Assembly (NCBI GenBank): GCA_014382585.1
Contig: JACNJL010000027.1
Span: 1-40,741, forward strand
Length of the DNA stretch: 40,741 bases
Direction: 5' to 3'
Source: Limisphaerales bacterium
GTDB taxonomy: Bacteria; Verrucomicrobiota; Verrucomicrobiia; Limisphaerales; UBA1100
Shown: one piece after another, positions 1-8,027 of the stretch
Numbering within the stretch: the stretch's first letter is position 1
How the letters are laid out: the number at the start of each line of letters is the position of its first letter
Position numbers and translations under genes: made by a program
Notes under the pieces: model-generated
Database searches by the model: none
The model's input: only the letters and a program-made list of their open reading frames with translations
Told to the model about the DNA's origin: nothing

Positions 1-55
1 GAAGAAATGGGCGGAGGCTTTGGTGAAGAGCTCGGTGGCGGCGAAGAAATGGGCG
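1..55 (+). repeat. short tandem repeat, 42-bp period
   Basis: The block gaagaaatgggcg occurs at 1-13 and again at 43-55, exactly 42 bases (14 codons) apart, inside the Gly/Glu-rich tail. Only one full period is visible, so the array may continue to the left of the window. Confidence 0.4.
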
Positions 56-96
56 AGGGCAACGAGAGTGGCCCGGGGGGTGGGTTCAACTTCTAG
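1..96 (+). CDS. C-terminal end of a Gly/Glu-rich protein (partial)
   Basis: Reading frame 1 is open from the window edge to a TAG at 94-96. It encodes about 31 residues dominated by Gly and Glu, with short blocks such as GEELGGGEEMGEG and a GGGFNF ending. The DNA has a 13-base block that recurs with a 42-base (14-codon) period, so this may be the end of a longer repeat. The start and any functional domain lie outside the window, so I assign no function. It converges with the minus-strand gene that ends at 153. Confidence 0.55.
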   Translation, partial: EEMGGGFGEELGGGEEMGEGNESGPGGGFNF

Positions 97-121
97 AGTT
101 GAATACAAATGATTGTTTTGA

Positions 122-152
122 GAACCCCGTTGTGATTCATGATGCGGGGTTT
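122..152. terminator. possible bidirectional terminator hairpin
   Basis: AACCCCG at 123-129 pairs perfectly with CGGGGTT at 145-151 around a 15-base loop. It lies between two converging genes that end at 96 and 153. The T-tracts on either side are short, so intrinsic termination is plausible but not strong. Confidence 0.4.
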
Positions 153-1355
153 CTAGTTCGAATTAATAAGGGCAGCTAATCCACCATTAAAAGTGACACG
201 TAGTACCGACTGCATTTTTTCGTCCTTAGAAAGAATCTTCATTTCGGTATAAACCCAAACATTTCCATCGATGCGGTTGGGTTTTCCGAAATACGTTTGG
301 ATTTCCTGTGCCTTTTTCCCTTCAAACTGGAATTTCACATCATCAATGCGAAGCTCGCGGGTGCGTCCCGGAGGAATAATCATTGATTCAACTATTTGGC
401 CGTTTTCGTTATAGCGAAATTTTTTGGAGATCATCCCGTTTTCATATTCCACCTGCATTTTGGGTTTGCCATTCGGAAACAAACTAGTGTGCACCTTGAT
501 CCGTTGGCCCAAATGCCATTCGCCTTGCCAGAGAAGTTTCCCATCAGGATACCAGCCTTGGCCGCCCCCATGCATCTGACCATTCTTGTATTGAGAAACA
601 CTCATCCGATGACCGGTTGCATACCATTCGGATACTAATCCATCCGCCTGCCCATTGTTGAAACGTAATTCCATTTTTTTCATTCCATTTGGATGCCAGG
701 TAATCGAGCTGCCGTGTTGCACGCCATCCTGATAGGTGGTGATCGAGTTGGTTTGGCCGGTTGGATACCACTTTACCTCAGGGCCTGAGGGTTTGCCGTT
801 GTTATGGTTTTGGTAGGTGGCGCGTACGCCATTTTTCCACCAGCTCTGAACTGGGCCGGCAGGCAGTCCGTTTGTGTATGATCCTTGAAAAGCCTGCTTG
901 GCGTTGTCATGCCAACCCAGCGCCTCGCCTCCGGCGTTTCCGTTTATGAATTGAGTGTGGGATTTTTTTGCGCCGTTCACGTGCCATTCCATTCGTGCGC
1001 CGTGCTGTTGCCCTTCAACATGTTCTGTCCGGAGGCTTCGGGTGCCATTGGGGTGCCACCGCATTTCAACGCCATGCTTCAATCCCTCTACGTACTGACA
1101 TTCGTATTTTTTCTTACCTCCTTTGTCCGCGCTCCACGAATCCACCAGAGTTCCAGTAAACGGCATCGTCTTTCCTTTGGTGAATAGCACTCCTTTATTG
1201 GAAACCACTTGGTCGACCGATGTGGGCCCGGAGCCTTCGGAAGGGATCACTCCCGATGATCCAGCAACCGGATTTTGGTTAGGGGAATCATCGCCACATC
1301 CGGAAAGAAAAACAGCTAATCCGGCGGTCAAGAGCCATGGGGCAGAGTGATGCAT
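153..1355 (-). CDS. MORN-repeat lipoprotein (YwqK-like), larger paralogue
   Basis: The start at 1355 gives a 400-residue precursor beginning MHHSAPWLL, with a hydrophobic stretch and a lipobox (LSGC), so it is probably a lipoprotein; the frame extends upstream but runs into the preceding gene. The mature part has about ten imperfect units of about 23 residues of the form NG-x-x-x-G-x-x-x-x-W-y-x-x-G, the pattern of MORN-variant repeats (COG2849, often labelled 'YwqK family antitoxin'). The last 70 or so residues differ (FGKPNRIDGNVWVY, then VTFNGG) and resemble a small BamE/SmpA-type domain. It lies 14 bases after a shorter paralogue and is probably co-transcribed with it. Molecular function is unknown. 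No toxin gene is visible nearby, so the antitoxin label should not be taken literally. Confidence 0.8.
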   Translation of the reverse strand: MHHSAPWLLTAGLAVFLSGCGDDSPNQNPVAGSSGVIPSEGSGPTSVDQVVSNKGVLFTKGKTMPFTGTLVDSWSADKGGKKKYECQYVEGLKHGVEMRWHPNGTRSLRTEHVEGQQHGARMEWHVNGAKKSHTQFINGNAGGEALGWHDNAKQAFQGSYTNGLPAGPVQSWWKNGVRATYQNHNNGKPSGPEVKWYPTGQTNSITTYQDGVQHGSSITWHPNGMKKMELRFNNGQADGLVSEWYATGHRMSVSQYKNGQMHGGGQGWYPDGKLLWQGEWHLGQRIKVHTSLFPNGKPKMQVEYENGMISKKFRYNENGQIVESMIIPPGRTRELRIDDVKFQFEGKKAQEIQTYFGKPNRIDGNVWVYTEMKILSKDEKMQSVLRVTFNGGLAALINSN

Positions 1356-1369
1356 GGATCGGGGAAAAA

Positions 1370-1942
1370 TTATTTGCTCGTCGAAGGGTTTTTGCCGGGC
1401 TGACGAATCGGTTGTCGGGTGCGGGGCTGGGGAACCTTCATCGGTTCCCCTTGATTGGACCAGGCGAGCACGCCGGTTTTCTGGCCCTGATACCAGGTGT
1501 ATTCGAATTTTTTTGCGCCGGTATCCCAGAACCACGTTTCTTTGCCGTGCTTCTTTCCGTGGTCGTATTCAATCACAAACAATGGTTTCTCGCTCTTATA
1601 CCAACCTTTAGCCGCGCCGTTCTTCTTGTTGTTCGAGTAATTTACGGCGTATTTCTTTTTACCACTTTCGTACCAGGAAACCATGGGTCCTTCTAACTTG
1701 CCGTTTTTAAATGTGCGGGCTGTCATTTTTTTGCCGCTTTGATAATACCAAATCGCCGTGCCGTGTGCTTGTTTTGCGATATAGTGATGAGTGCCTACAA
1801 CCCGGATGTCTCTGCCATTGAACTCAGTGGGATCGGTCGATTTGCTCTCCGCAGGCTTTTCGTCTTTGGCCGCCGGCGTGTCCGAGCAGGCCGGTAAGTA
1901 CATCAAAACGGTCAGAACCGATGGTAAATAGAGTTTCCTCAT
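1370..1942 (-). CDS. MORN-repeat lipoprotein (YwqK-like), smaller paralogue
   Basis: I chose the start at 1942 (MRKLYLPSVL) because it opens directly onto a signal peptide ending in the lipobox LPAC; an upstream in-frame start at 1966 would only add eight residues. The 190-residue product has about five MORN-variant units with the W-y-x-S/T-G-K-K pattern (e.g. WYYQSGKKM, WYESGKKKY, WFWDTGAKKF) and a basic, Gln/Pro-rich tail. It lacks the BamE-like end seen in its downstream paralogue. The pair looks like a tandem duplication followed by divergence. A cell-envelope location is inferred from the lipobox; the role is unknown. Confidence 0.78.
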   Translation of the reverse strand: MRKLYLPSVLTVLMYLPACSDTPAAKDEKPAESKSTDPTEFNGRDIRVVGTHHYIAKQAHGTAIWYYQSGKKMTARTFKNGKLEGPMVSWYESGKKKYAVNYSNNKKNGAAKGWYKSEKPLFVIEYDHGKKHGKETWFWDTGAKKFEYTWYQGQKTGVLAWSNQGEPMKVPQPRTRQPIRQPGKNPSTSK

Positions 1943-1996
1943 CGGCAAAAGGTATAGGCAACCCATTGCATCCGCAAGCTTCGTTGGTTCACAATT

Positions 1997-3133
1997 GTGA
2001 GTAAGCTATCCCCGCGTCTGAAGCCCGAAGCTCGACGCGGGGAGGGCAATGGGCTTAACTCGCGCCGCGTGATTCATCGGAACGATCAATTGCAGGAACT
2101 GTTGCCCGCCCTGCGTGAGGCTGAGTGGTTGGCTATGGATACCGAAGCCGATAGTTTGCATGCGTACCCCGAGAAATTATGTCTCATTCAAGTGAGCGTC
2201 CCCGGCCGGGATGACCTGATTGACCCACTTGCCCAAATTGATCTTAACCCGCTTTGGGATGCCTTCAATCAACATGAGCTTTTAATGCATGGTGCCGATT
2301 ATGATATTCGTCTTTTCAAGCGCGGTTATGATTATACACCGAGAAAAATTTTCGATACCATGCTGGCGGCTCGGTTAACCGGACGCACCCAGTTTGGCTT
2401 GGTGCACTTGGTTAAAGAAATCGTCGGGATCGAGTTGGAAAAATCATCGCAGAAAGCCAACTGGGCGCGTAGGCCTTTAACTCCAAAAATGGAGGAGTAC
2501 GCCCGCAATGATACGCGCCATCTCAAAATTGTTGTGGATGCTTTGCGGGAAGATCTGTGCAAATCCGGCCGTGAACAATGGCATCAACAGGAATGTGAAC
2601 GCCAAATCCGCGATAATGCGGTGAACCCATCACCTGATCCCGATCAGGTTTGGCGAATCAAGGGTACCGCTCGAATGCAATCGCGGGCTTTGGCGGTGTT
2701 GAGGGAACTCTGGCAATGGCGTGAAGGCGAAGCGCGCAAGCGGAATCGGCCGCCATTCTTTGTGCTCTCACCCGACACGATGAGAGATGTGTCCGAACTG
2801 GCAGCGCAGGGCAAAGCGTTTACAAATAATCTTCCGCGCCGCATGCCCGATCATCGCAAACTTGAAATCAAGCGCCTGATTACCCGCGCGCAAGAGTTGC
2901 CCGATGAAGCATTGCCGATGGTTCATAAATCTCCGCCGCGTAAACACATTTCACCTGCACAGAAAAAGCGTTTTGAAGAATTGCAGGGGCGGCGAGATCG
3001 CGAGGCGGGCGAGCTCAGTATTGATCCCACATTGATCGCCAGTCGCGCCACGCTTGTGCGTCTTTCGTGCGAGGCGGATGGCATTTTCGATGAAGTTCTT
3101 CCGTGGCAGCGGGCTCTCCTCGGGGTTAGCTAG
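1997..3133 (+). CDS. rnd: ribonuclease D
   Basis: This 378-residue protein is a DEDDy-family 3'-5' exoribonuclease that trims tRNA precursors and other structured RNA ends. Visible motifs are ExoI with D48 and E50 (MDTEADSLHAYPEKLCL), ExoII around D101 (HGADYDI) and ExoIII with Y168-x3-D172 (YARNDTRHL). An HRDC-type domain follows at roughly 220-300 (RALAVLRELWQWREGEA), the normal RNase D architecture. The start is a GTG; no ATG is available before the catalytic domain, and the N-terminus is a little longer than usual. It is transcribed away from the lipoprotein pair and its stop shares the 4-bp palindrome CTAG with the converging rlmI-like gene. Confidence 0.93.
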   Translation: MSKLSPRLKPEARRGEGNGLNSRRVIHRNDQLQELLPALREAEWLAMDTEADSLHAYPEKLCLIQVSVPGRDDLIDPLAQIDLNPLWDAFNQHELLMHGADYDIRLFKRGYDYTPRKIFDTMLAARLTGRTQFGLVHLVKEIVGIELEKSSQKANWARRPLTPKMEEYARNDTRHLKIVVDALREDLCKSGREQWHQQECERQIRDNAVNPSPDPDQVWRIKGTARMQSRALAVLRELWQWREGEARKRNRPPFFVLSPDTMRDVSELAAQGKAFTNNLPRRMPDHRKLEIKRLITRAQELPDEALPMVHKSPPRKHISPAQKKRFEELQGRRDREAGELSIDPTLIASRATLVRLSCEADGIFDEVLPWQRALLGVS

Positions 3134-4308
3134 GGCAGCACTTCCAGTAAAAATCCTTTTAGATATTCCGTTTCGCGTATCGCCGGAATAATCGGGTGAT
3201 CGGGTGATTGACGATATGTTTCCTTTAGCCGTAGTACCCGCCGAGCGTCGGCGGCCGCGCTCAGGATGGTGTCTAAAAATAAATCGTCATCTACGTGGTG
3301 CGAGCAGCAAAACGTCGCCAACATCCCGCCCGGCGATAATAACCGCAGCGCACGCAAGTGAATTTCTTTATAACCGCGCAACGCATCCGGCACAGAAGCA
3401 CGATTGCGGGTAAACGAAGGGGGATCCAGAATCACCACATCAAATTCGCGGGGTTCTTTGCCTGAATTCCGTTTCAACCAATCAAAGACATTTGCCGTTT
3501 CAAAACTCGCCTCCAGATGATTCGCGGTCGCATTTGTGCGCGCCTGAGCTACGGCTTCCTCAGATTGGTCGAGCCCGAGCACTTCGCTTGCGCCGGCCTT
3601 CGCCGCGTGTAGAGCGAATCCTCCTTGAAACGTAAAGCAATCGAGAACGCGCTTGCCCTCGCAGTGCGCTGCGACACTTGTGTGGTTGAGTTGCTGGTCG
3701 AGATACCCACCTGTCTTGTGCCCTTCCAGCAAATCCATCGCAATCGTGAGTCCGCCCAGTTGCGTTTCCACCGGTTTCGCTAATTCACCGTGAAGGACGC
3801 CTTTGCTTTGGGTTAAGCCTTCGAATTCGCGCGCTCGCACGTCGTTGCGTTCCACAATGCAATCCGGCTTCACAAAATCTTTTAACGCCGCAAGAATTAA
3901 CGGGCGATGCTGTTCCATCCCCGCCGCTGTGATTTGCAAAACCAAGTTGCTCTCATAACGGTCCACAATCAAGCCACTCAATCCGTCGGCTTCGGAACTG
4001 ATCAGTCGAAGCGACGTGGCATTGGGCATTACCCGTTTCCGATAGGTAATGGCTGCCTGAATTTTTTGTCGCCAAAATACCGCATCCGGTTCATTGCGAT
4101 GATGAGTCATTAATCGTACAGCAATCTTTGAGGTGTTATGCCAGAAGCCGCGCCCGAGGAAGCGTTGCCGCTGATCCACCACCTCCACCCACGCACCGTC
4201 GGGGGGCGGCGTTTCGAGGGGTTGAAGTGAGCGCCGGTAAATCCAGGGGTGGCCTGATCGCACGCGATTGGCATCTCCGGCGCGAAGTTGCAGGATGGGA
4301 TATTTCAA
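3130..4308 (-). CDS. rlmI: class I SAM-dependent rRNA methyltransferase (RlmI-like)
   Basis: The 392-residue protein has an N-terminal PUA-type domain (SGHPWIYRRSL, about residues 18-27), a central segment containing HKTGGYLDQ (197-205) and a Rossmann SAM-binding core with VLDCFTFQGGFALHAA (221-236), then the DPPSF motif (295-299). This is the RlmI/COG1092 architecture; E. coli RlmI makes m5C1962 in 23S rRNA. The exact target here is inferred from the family. The best start is a TTG at 4308; there is no ATG before the PUA core. It lies 15 bases after manC and is the last gene of the long minus-strand run. Confidence 0.88.
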   Translation of the reverse strand: MKYPILQLRAGDANRVRSGHPWIYRRSLQPLETPPPDGAWVEVVDQRQRFLGRGFWHNTSKIAVRLMTHHRNEPDAVFWRQKIQAAITYRKRVMPNATSLRLISSEADGLSGLIVDRYESNLVLQITAAGMEQHRPLILAALKDFVKPDCIVERNDVRAREFEGLTQSKGVLHGELAKPVETQLGGLTIAMDLLEGHKTGGYLDQQLNHTSVAAHCEGKRVLDCFTFQGGFALHAAKAGASEVLGLDQSEEAVAQARTNATANHLEASFETANVFDWLKRNSGKEPREFDVVILDPPSFTRNRASVPDALRGYKEIHLRALRLLSPGGMLATFCCSHHVDDDLFLDTILSAAADARRVLRLKETYRQSPDHPIIPAIRETEYLKGFLLEVLP

Positions 4309-4323
4309 TTTGTAGACAGGTTT

Positions 4324-5484
4324 TTAAACCAAATGTTTGTGGGCTTTGCTTTCGGCCAGTTGGTTAACGAGCTCGCGGACTTTTTGCGCGTCACGTTTGT
4401 GAGCCACGAGTGTGGCATCGGTGGTTTGAATGATCACGCAATCGCGCAGGCCGACGATTGCGATGGGGGTGCGTTGTTTTACCGGGCGCGTGTCAAAAAC
4501 CACATTCCGCGCGGCATCCACGTGGATGAAATCTGCATTTGCACAATTTCCTTCTGCGTCGGATTTGAGGTGCCGGGCTAAGGCGGGTAATGCGCCGAGG
4601 TCGTCCCAGTCAAAATCTCCATTCGCCACGATCACGTTTTGGGCATGCTCCATAACGCCGAAATCAATGGAAACTTTTTTTAAGTCCGGATAATCCTTTT
4701 TCAGTGCACGCTTCAATTTGACGGGTGAGCTTGCGATGTGAAACCATTTTTCGCAAACGGCGTGTAATGGTTTTTGGTGTTTGAGCAGGCTCTCAATAAT
4801 TGTCGGAAAAGAAAAAACGAACATGCCCGCGTTCCAGCGATATTCGCCGCTATTAACCAGTTGCACTGCTTTATCGAAATGCGGTTTCTCCACAAATCGT
4901 TCAGCGCGATGGAAGGCGGTTTTATATGGCTTGCGGCCGGAGATGGGGGGAAGTCGATCGCCTGTGTGGATGTAGCCGTAACCCGTCTCGGGGCTGGTGG
5001 GTTTGATGCCGATGGTGATGATGGCCTGGCCGCGACTGGCGAGATCAAAGCTGTCTTCAAGAATGCGTTGAAATTTTTTGCTGCCCTTTGCGGAGATCAC
5101 ATGATCAGAGGGCAACACCGCCATGACGCCGGTTGTACTGCGCGCGCCCACCAGTGCGGCGGCCAGGGTGATAGCGGGGCAAGTATCGCGACCACAGGGT
5201 TCAGCGATGACGTTGTCCTTCGGGATACGTGGTAGTTGTTTGCGGATTGCGGCGGCTTGTGATTCGTTGGTGATAATGAAAATATTTTTGACCGGCACCA
5301 AGGATTTTACTCGTTCAAAGGTATCTTGCAGGAAGGATTTTTTTCCGAGTAAGGCCAGTAACTGTTTGGGTGTGGCTTCCCGGCTGAGCGGCCAAAATCG
5401 CTCGCCTTTGCCGCCGGCAAGAATAACCACAAACCGATCTTTCAGGGCGAGCGTGGTTTTTTTTGTTTTATGTTTGGCGGACAT
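4324..5484 (-). CDS. manC: mannose-1-phosphate guanylyltransferase
   Basis: The N-terminal nucleotidyltransferase signature GGKGERFWPLSREATPKQLL identifies a GDP-mannose pyrophosphorylase of the ManC/AlgA class, which makes GDP-mannose from GTP and mannose-1-phosphate for glycan synthesis. Supporting motifs include AEPCGRDTCPAI, VLPSDHVI, FVEKP, WNAGMFVF and SIDFGVMEHA. At 386 residues it has only the transferase part with no cupin phosphomannose isomerase domain, as in short monofunctional forms. I chose the ATG at 5484, just past the trpA stop; an in-frame ATG at 5505 would overlap trpA by 20 bases. No other nucleotide-sugar gene is adjacent. Confidence 0.92.
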   Translation of the reverse strand: MSAKHKTKKTTLALKDRFVVILAGGKGERFWPLSREATPKQLLALLGKKSFLQDTFERVKSLVPVKNIFIITNESQAAAIRKQLPRIPKDNVIAEPCGRDTCPAITLAAALVGARSTTGVMAVLPSDHVISAKGSKKFQRILEDSFDLASRGQAIITIGIKPTSPETGYGYIHTGDRLPPISGRKPYKTAFHRAERFVEKPHFDKAVQLVNSGEYRWNAGMFVFSFPTIIESLLKHQKPLHAVCEKWFHIASSPVKLKRALKKDYPDLKKVSIDFGVMEHAQNVIVANGDFDWDDLGALPALARHLKSDAEGNCANADFIHVDAARNVVFDTRPVKQRTPIAIVGLRDCVIIQTTDATLVAHKRDAQKVRELVNQLAESKAHKHLV

Positions 5485-5485
5485 G

Positions 5486-6286
5486 TCAGTATTTTTTGAT
5501 CGCATCCACGAGCGTTTTCACAAAAGCACCGACTCGTTTGGGCATATCAGTCTTCGTGCCGTGCTCGGCGATTTGATTTACAATCGCGCTTCCGACCACG
5601 ATGGCATCACTGCACGCCGCCACTTCCCGGGCCTGGTCGGGGTTGGAGATTCCAAATCCAACGGCGATGGGCAGTTCGGTGTGTTGGCGGATGACGTCGG
5701 TCATTTGTTCCAGATTAGCGGCCACACTTGATTGCATTCCGGTAACGCCTTCGCGCGAAATGTAATAAATAAATCCGCTGCCGCGCGCGGTGATGGTGGC
5801 CACGCGATCTTCGGGGGTGGTGGGGGCGACGAGCCAAATACTGCAAATATCAGCTTCGCGCATGAGGGCTTCGTATTGGTCAGCCTCTTCGGGAGGGAGA
5901 TCCAGCGCGAGGATTCCGTCCACGCCTGCTTCGGCAGCGGCGGTGATAAATTCAGCCAACCCGCGCCGGTGGATGAGGTTGTAGTATATATAGAGGACGA
6001 TTGGAATTTGTGAGTGCTTACGGATGGCGGCGATGGTTTCGAGCAACTTAGCGGGCGTGGTGCCGCTGGCGAGGCCGCGCTGGGCGGCGAGTTGGTTGAC
6101 AAGGCCATCGGCGAGCGGATCGCTAAAGGGGACGCCCAGTTCAAGAATGTCAACGCCCGCGGCATCGAGAGCCACGGCGAGTTTTTCCGTGGCGTCAAGA
6201 TTGGGGTCACCTGCGCCAATATAGGCAACGAAGCCTTTTTGGCCTGTCGTTCGCAGTTCGGCAAAACGCTGATTGATTCGATTCAT
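5486..6286 (-). CDS. trpA: tryptophan synthase alpha chain
   Basis: TrpA cleaves indole-3-glycerol phosphate to indole and glyceraldehyde-3-phosphate, passing indole to TrpB. The 266-residue length is standard. The catalytic residues fall at the same numbers as in the enteric enzyme: E49 in ILELGVPFSDP and D60 in LADG. The phosphate-binding end (AVGFGISNPDQA, then AIVVGSAIV) is intact. The usual Pro after DG is Leu here, a small departure. trpB is not in this window, so trpA is separated from its usual partner and sits between coaX and manC. Confidence 0.95.
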   Translation of the reverse strand: MNRINQRFAELRTTGQKGFVAYIGAGDPNLDATEKLAVALDAAGVDILELGVPFSDPLADGLVNQLAAQRGLASGTTPAKLLETIAAIRKHSQIPIVLYIYYNLIHRRGLAEFITAAAEAGVDGILALDLPPEEADQYEALMREADICSIWLVAPTTPEDRVATITARGSGFIYYISREGVTGMQSSVAANLEQMTDVIRQHTELPIAVGFGISNPDQAREVAACSDAIVVGSAIVNQIAEHGTKTDMPKRVGAFVKTLVDAIKKY

Positions 6287-6301
6287 CCGTGCGGTAGTCT
6301 A

Positions 6302-7045
6302 TCAACTCGCGTGGACGGAAGCGAGCCGAAGCCCTTCCAGTGTGAGGAGGGGGCGCACTGCGTTAATCTCCGGACACTGTCGCGCGATAATTTTTGAAGC
6401 GCCGCCGGTGGCGATTACGGGGAGTTTGCGAACTTTTAATTCGCGCCGCAACTCGTCAATCAGTCCGCTGATGAGCCCGCGATACCCGTGGACTGCGCCA
6501 ATGCGCATGGCTTGTTCGGTGGATTTACCGATGGCGGTGTTTGAATCGCGGATTTTAATTCGCGGCAGCAGTGCGGTTTTTTCGTGCAAATAATCGGTCA
6601 TGGCCGAAAGCCCCGGAGCGATGATGCCGCCGATGTATCGGCCTTGCGCATCGACGATATCAAACGTTACCGCGGTGCCAAAATCAATAATGACCACGGG
6701 CGCTCCAAAGTATCCGATCCCCGCACGCGCGTTGGCCAGGCGATCGGGGCCGATGGTCGACGGTTTTGGATAAAAGGTTTCAAGCCCACAATTGCGATGG
6801 GTGATGACCTCTGTTTTCAATCCCAATTCACGCAATACTTTTCGTGCCGTGCGCGTGGCGGCGGGCACAACACTACACAAGGTGGCGGTCGATACAGCGT
6901 TTTTTATAATGAATTGTTGCAGCCATTTTTTCGCACGAATCCCCTGCCAATCTTTCGTTGGGAAAATATCGTGCGGCGCAATGCGTTTGCCGCGCGCAAT
7001 TCCGGCGTGGGTGTGGGTGTTGCCAATGTCAAGCAGCAGAATCAT
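6302..7045 (-). CDS. coaX: type III pantothenate kinase
   Basis: CoaX catalyses the first committed step of CoA synthesis, phosphorylating pantothenate. The protein has the ASKHA-fold signatures of the family: DIGNTHTHAG at the N-terminus, PSTIGPDRLANA, IDFGTAVTFD, GGIIAPGL and a late ATGGAS. The start at 7045 gives 247 residues beginning MILLLDIGNT, exactly where the family begins; the frame extends upstream into birA, but that extension is not expected to be used. It lies 4 bases after the birA stop. The nadC-birA-coaX run groups three cofactor genes. Confidence 0.95.
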   Translation of the reverse strand: MILLLDIGNTHTHAGIARGKRIAPHDIFPTKDWQGIRAKKWLQQFIIKNAVSTATLCSVVPAATRTARKVLRELGLKTEVITHRNCGLETFYPKPSTIGPDRLANARAGIGYFGAPVVIIDFGTAVTFDIVDAQGRYIGGIIAPGLSAMTDYLHEKTALLPRIKIRDSNTAIGKSTEQAMRIGAVHGYRGLISGLIDELRRELKVRKLPVIATGGASKIIARQCPEINAVRPLLTLEGLRLASVHAS

Positions 7046-7049
7046 TGTG

Positions 7050-8027
7050 TTATTCAGTAAGTGTAACTTCGCCGCCGATGATGCGCTCAATGCGACCGTG
7101 TTCGGTGCGAATTAATAATGCGCCGTTTTCATCCAGTGCCTCGGCGCGTCCGCGCACGTGGCGGGTGCCCATATTGATGGTGGCCAACTTTCCGAGAGTG
7201 CTGCAGTGGCTGGCCCATTCCTCCGCGACAGCGGTGAAGTCGCCGGCGAGGATGCGCGCGTATTCGCGGTCCAGCTCACGTAGCACCATTTCGGCAAGAT
7301 CCGCGCGTGAAATTGGTTTTCCGGTGGCTAGTTTGAGTGAAGTGGCAATGTCTCTCAAATCAGTTGGGAATTCGCTGGCGGTTTGGTTGACGTCAATGCC
7401 GATGCCGAGGATGACCGAGCGCACGTGCTCAAGTTCGGCGCTCATTTCGGTGAGGATGCCGGCGACTTTTTTGCCGTTGATCAAGAGGTCGTTGGGCCAT
7501 TTGATTTCCGGTGTGATTCCAGTAATGGATTGGATGGCCCGCACGAGTGCGTTGGCTGATGCTGCGGTGAGTTGGGTGCATTCACTCGGGGCAAGGCTCG
7601 GGCGAAGAAGGATTGAAAACCATAAGCCGCGCCCGGTGGGCGAGGACCATCGTCGGCCCATTCGGCCGCGCCCGGCGGACTGGCTTTCAGCAAAAATCAC
7701 AAGTCCTTCCGGATGATTTTCCAGCGCGGCTTGACTAACCTCGTCATTAGTGGAGGTGGTTTGAGCCAGTACGTGAATGGCGTTGCCGACGACTTGTCCT
7801 TTCTCTTGGCGTGATTGGAGATCCACCGCCAGGAGTGCGCTCGGGGCGGAGACAAGTTGATATCCACGATGCGGGCTGGCGATGATTTCGAAGCCGCCTT
7901 CGCGCAGAGTTTCAATGTGCGACCACACTGCGGCGCGGGTGACGCCGAGTTGCCGGCATAGATCCGTGCCGGCTACTCCCTCGGGATGGGCGCGTAGGGC
8001 GGCGAGTAGTTGCGCGGCCGATGTCAT
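7050..8027 (-). CDS. birA: biotin-[acetyl-CoA-carboxylase] ligase, with DNA-binding domain
   Basis: The first 60 or so residues form a winged-helix domain (GVTRAAVWSHIETLREGG), followed by the biotin ligase core with the biotinyl-AMP loop GRGRMGRRW (119-127), KWPNDLL (176-182) and a C-terminal SH3-like cap (RGRAEALDENGALLI). This makes it a group II, bifunctional BirA: it attaches biotin to the carboxylase carrier protein and can repress transcription when charged. Its own target operators are not identifiable here. Length is 325 residues. Its ATG overlaps the nadC stop by 4 bases (ATGA), which suggests translational coupling. Confidence 0.95.
   Translation of the reverse strand: MTSAAQLLAALRAHPEGVAGTDLCRQLGVTRAAVWSHIETLREGGFEIIASPHRGYQLVSAPSALLAVDLQSRQEKGQVVGNAIHVLAQTTSTNDEVSQAALENHPEGLVIFAESQSAGRGRMGRRWSSPTGRGLWFSILLRPSLAPSECTQLTAASANALVRAIQSITGITPEIKWPNDLLINGKKVAGILTEMSAELEHVRSVILGIGIDVNQTASEFPTDLRDIATSLKLATGKPISRADLAEMVLRELDREYARILAGDFTAVAEEWASHCSTLGKLATINMGTRHVRGRAEALDENGALLIRTEHGRIERIIGGEVTLTE

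Noticed and set aside
4774-5235. Open frame of 153 codons on the plus strand inside manC
   Set aside because: manC has intact family motifs over this region; the plus-strand frame lacks any recognisable domain.
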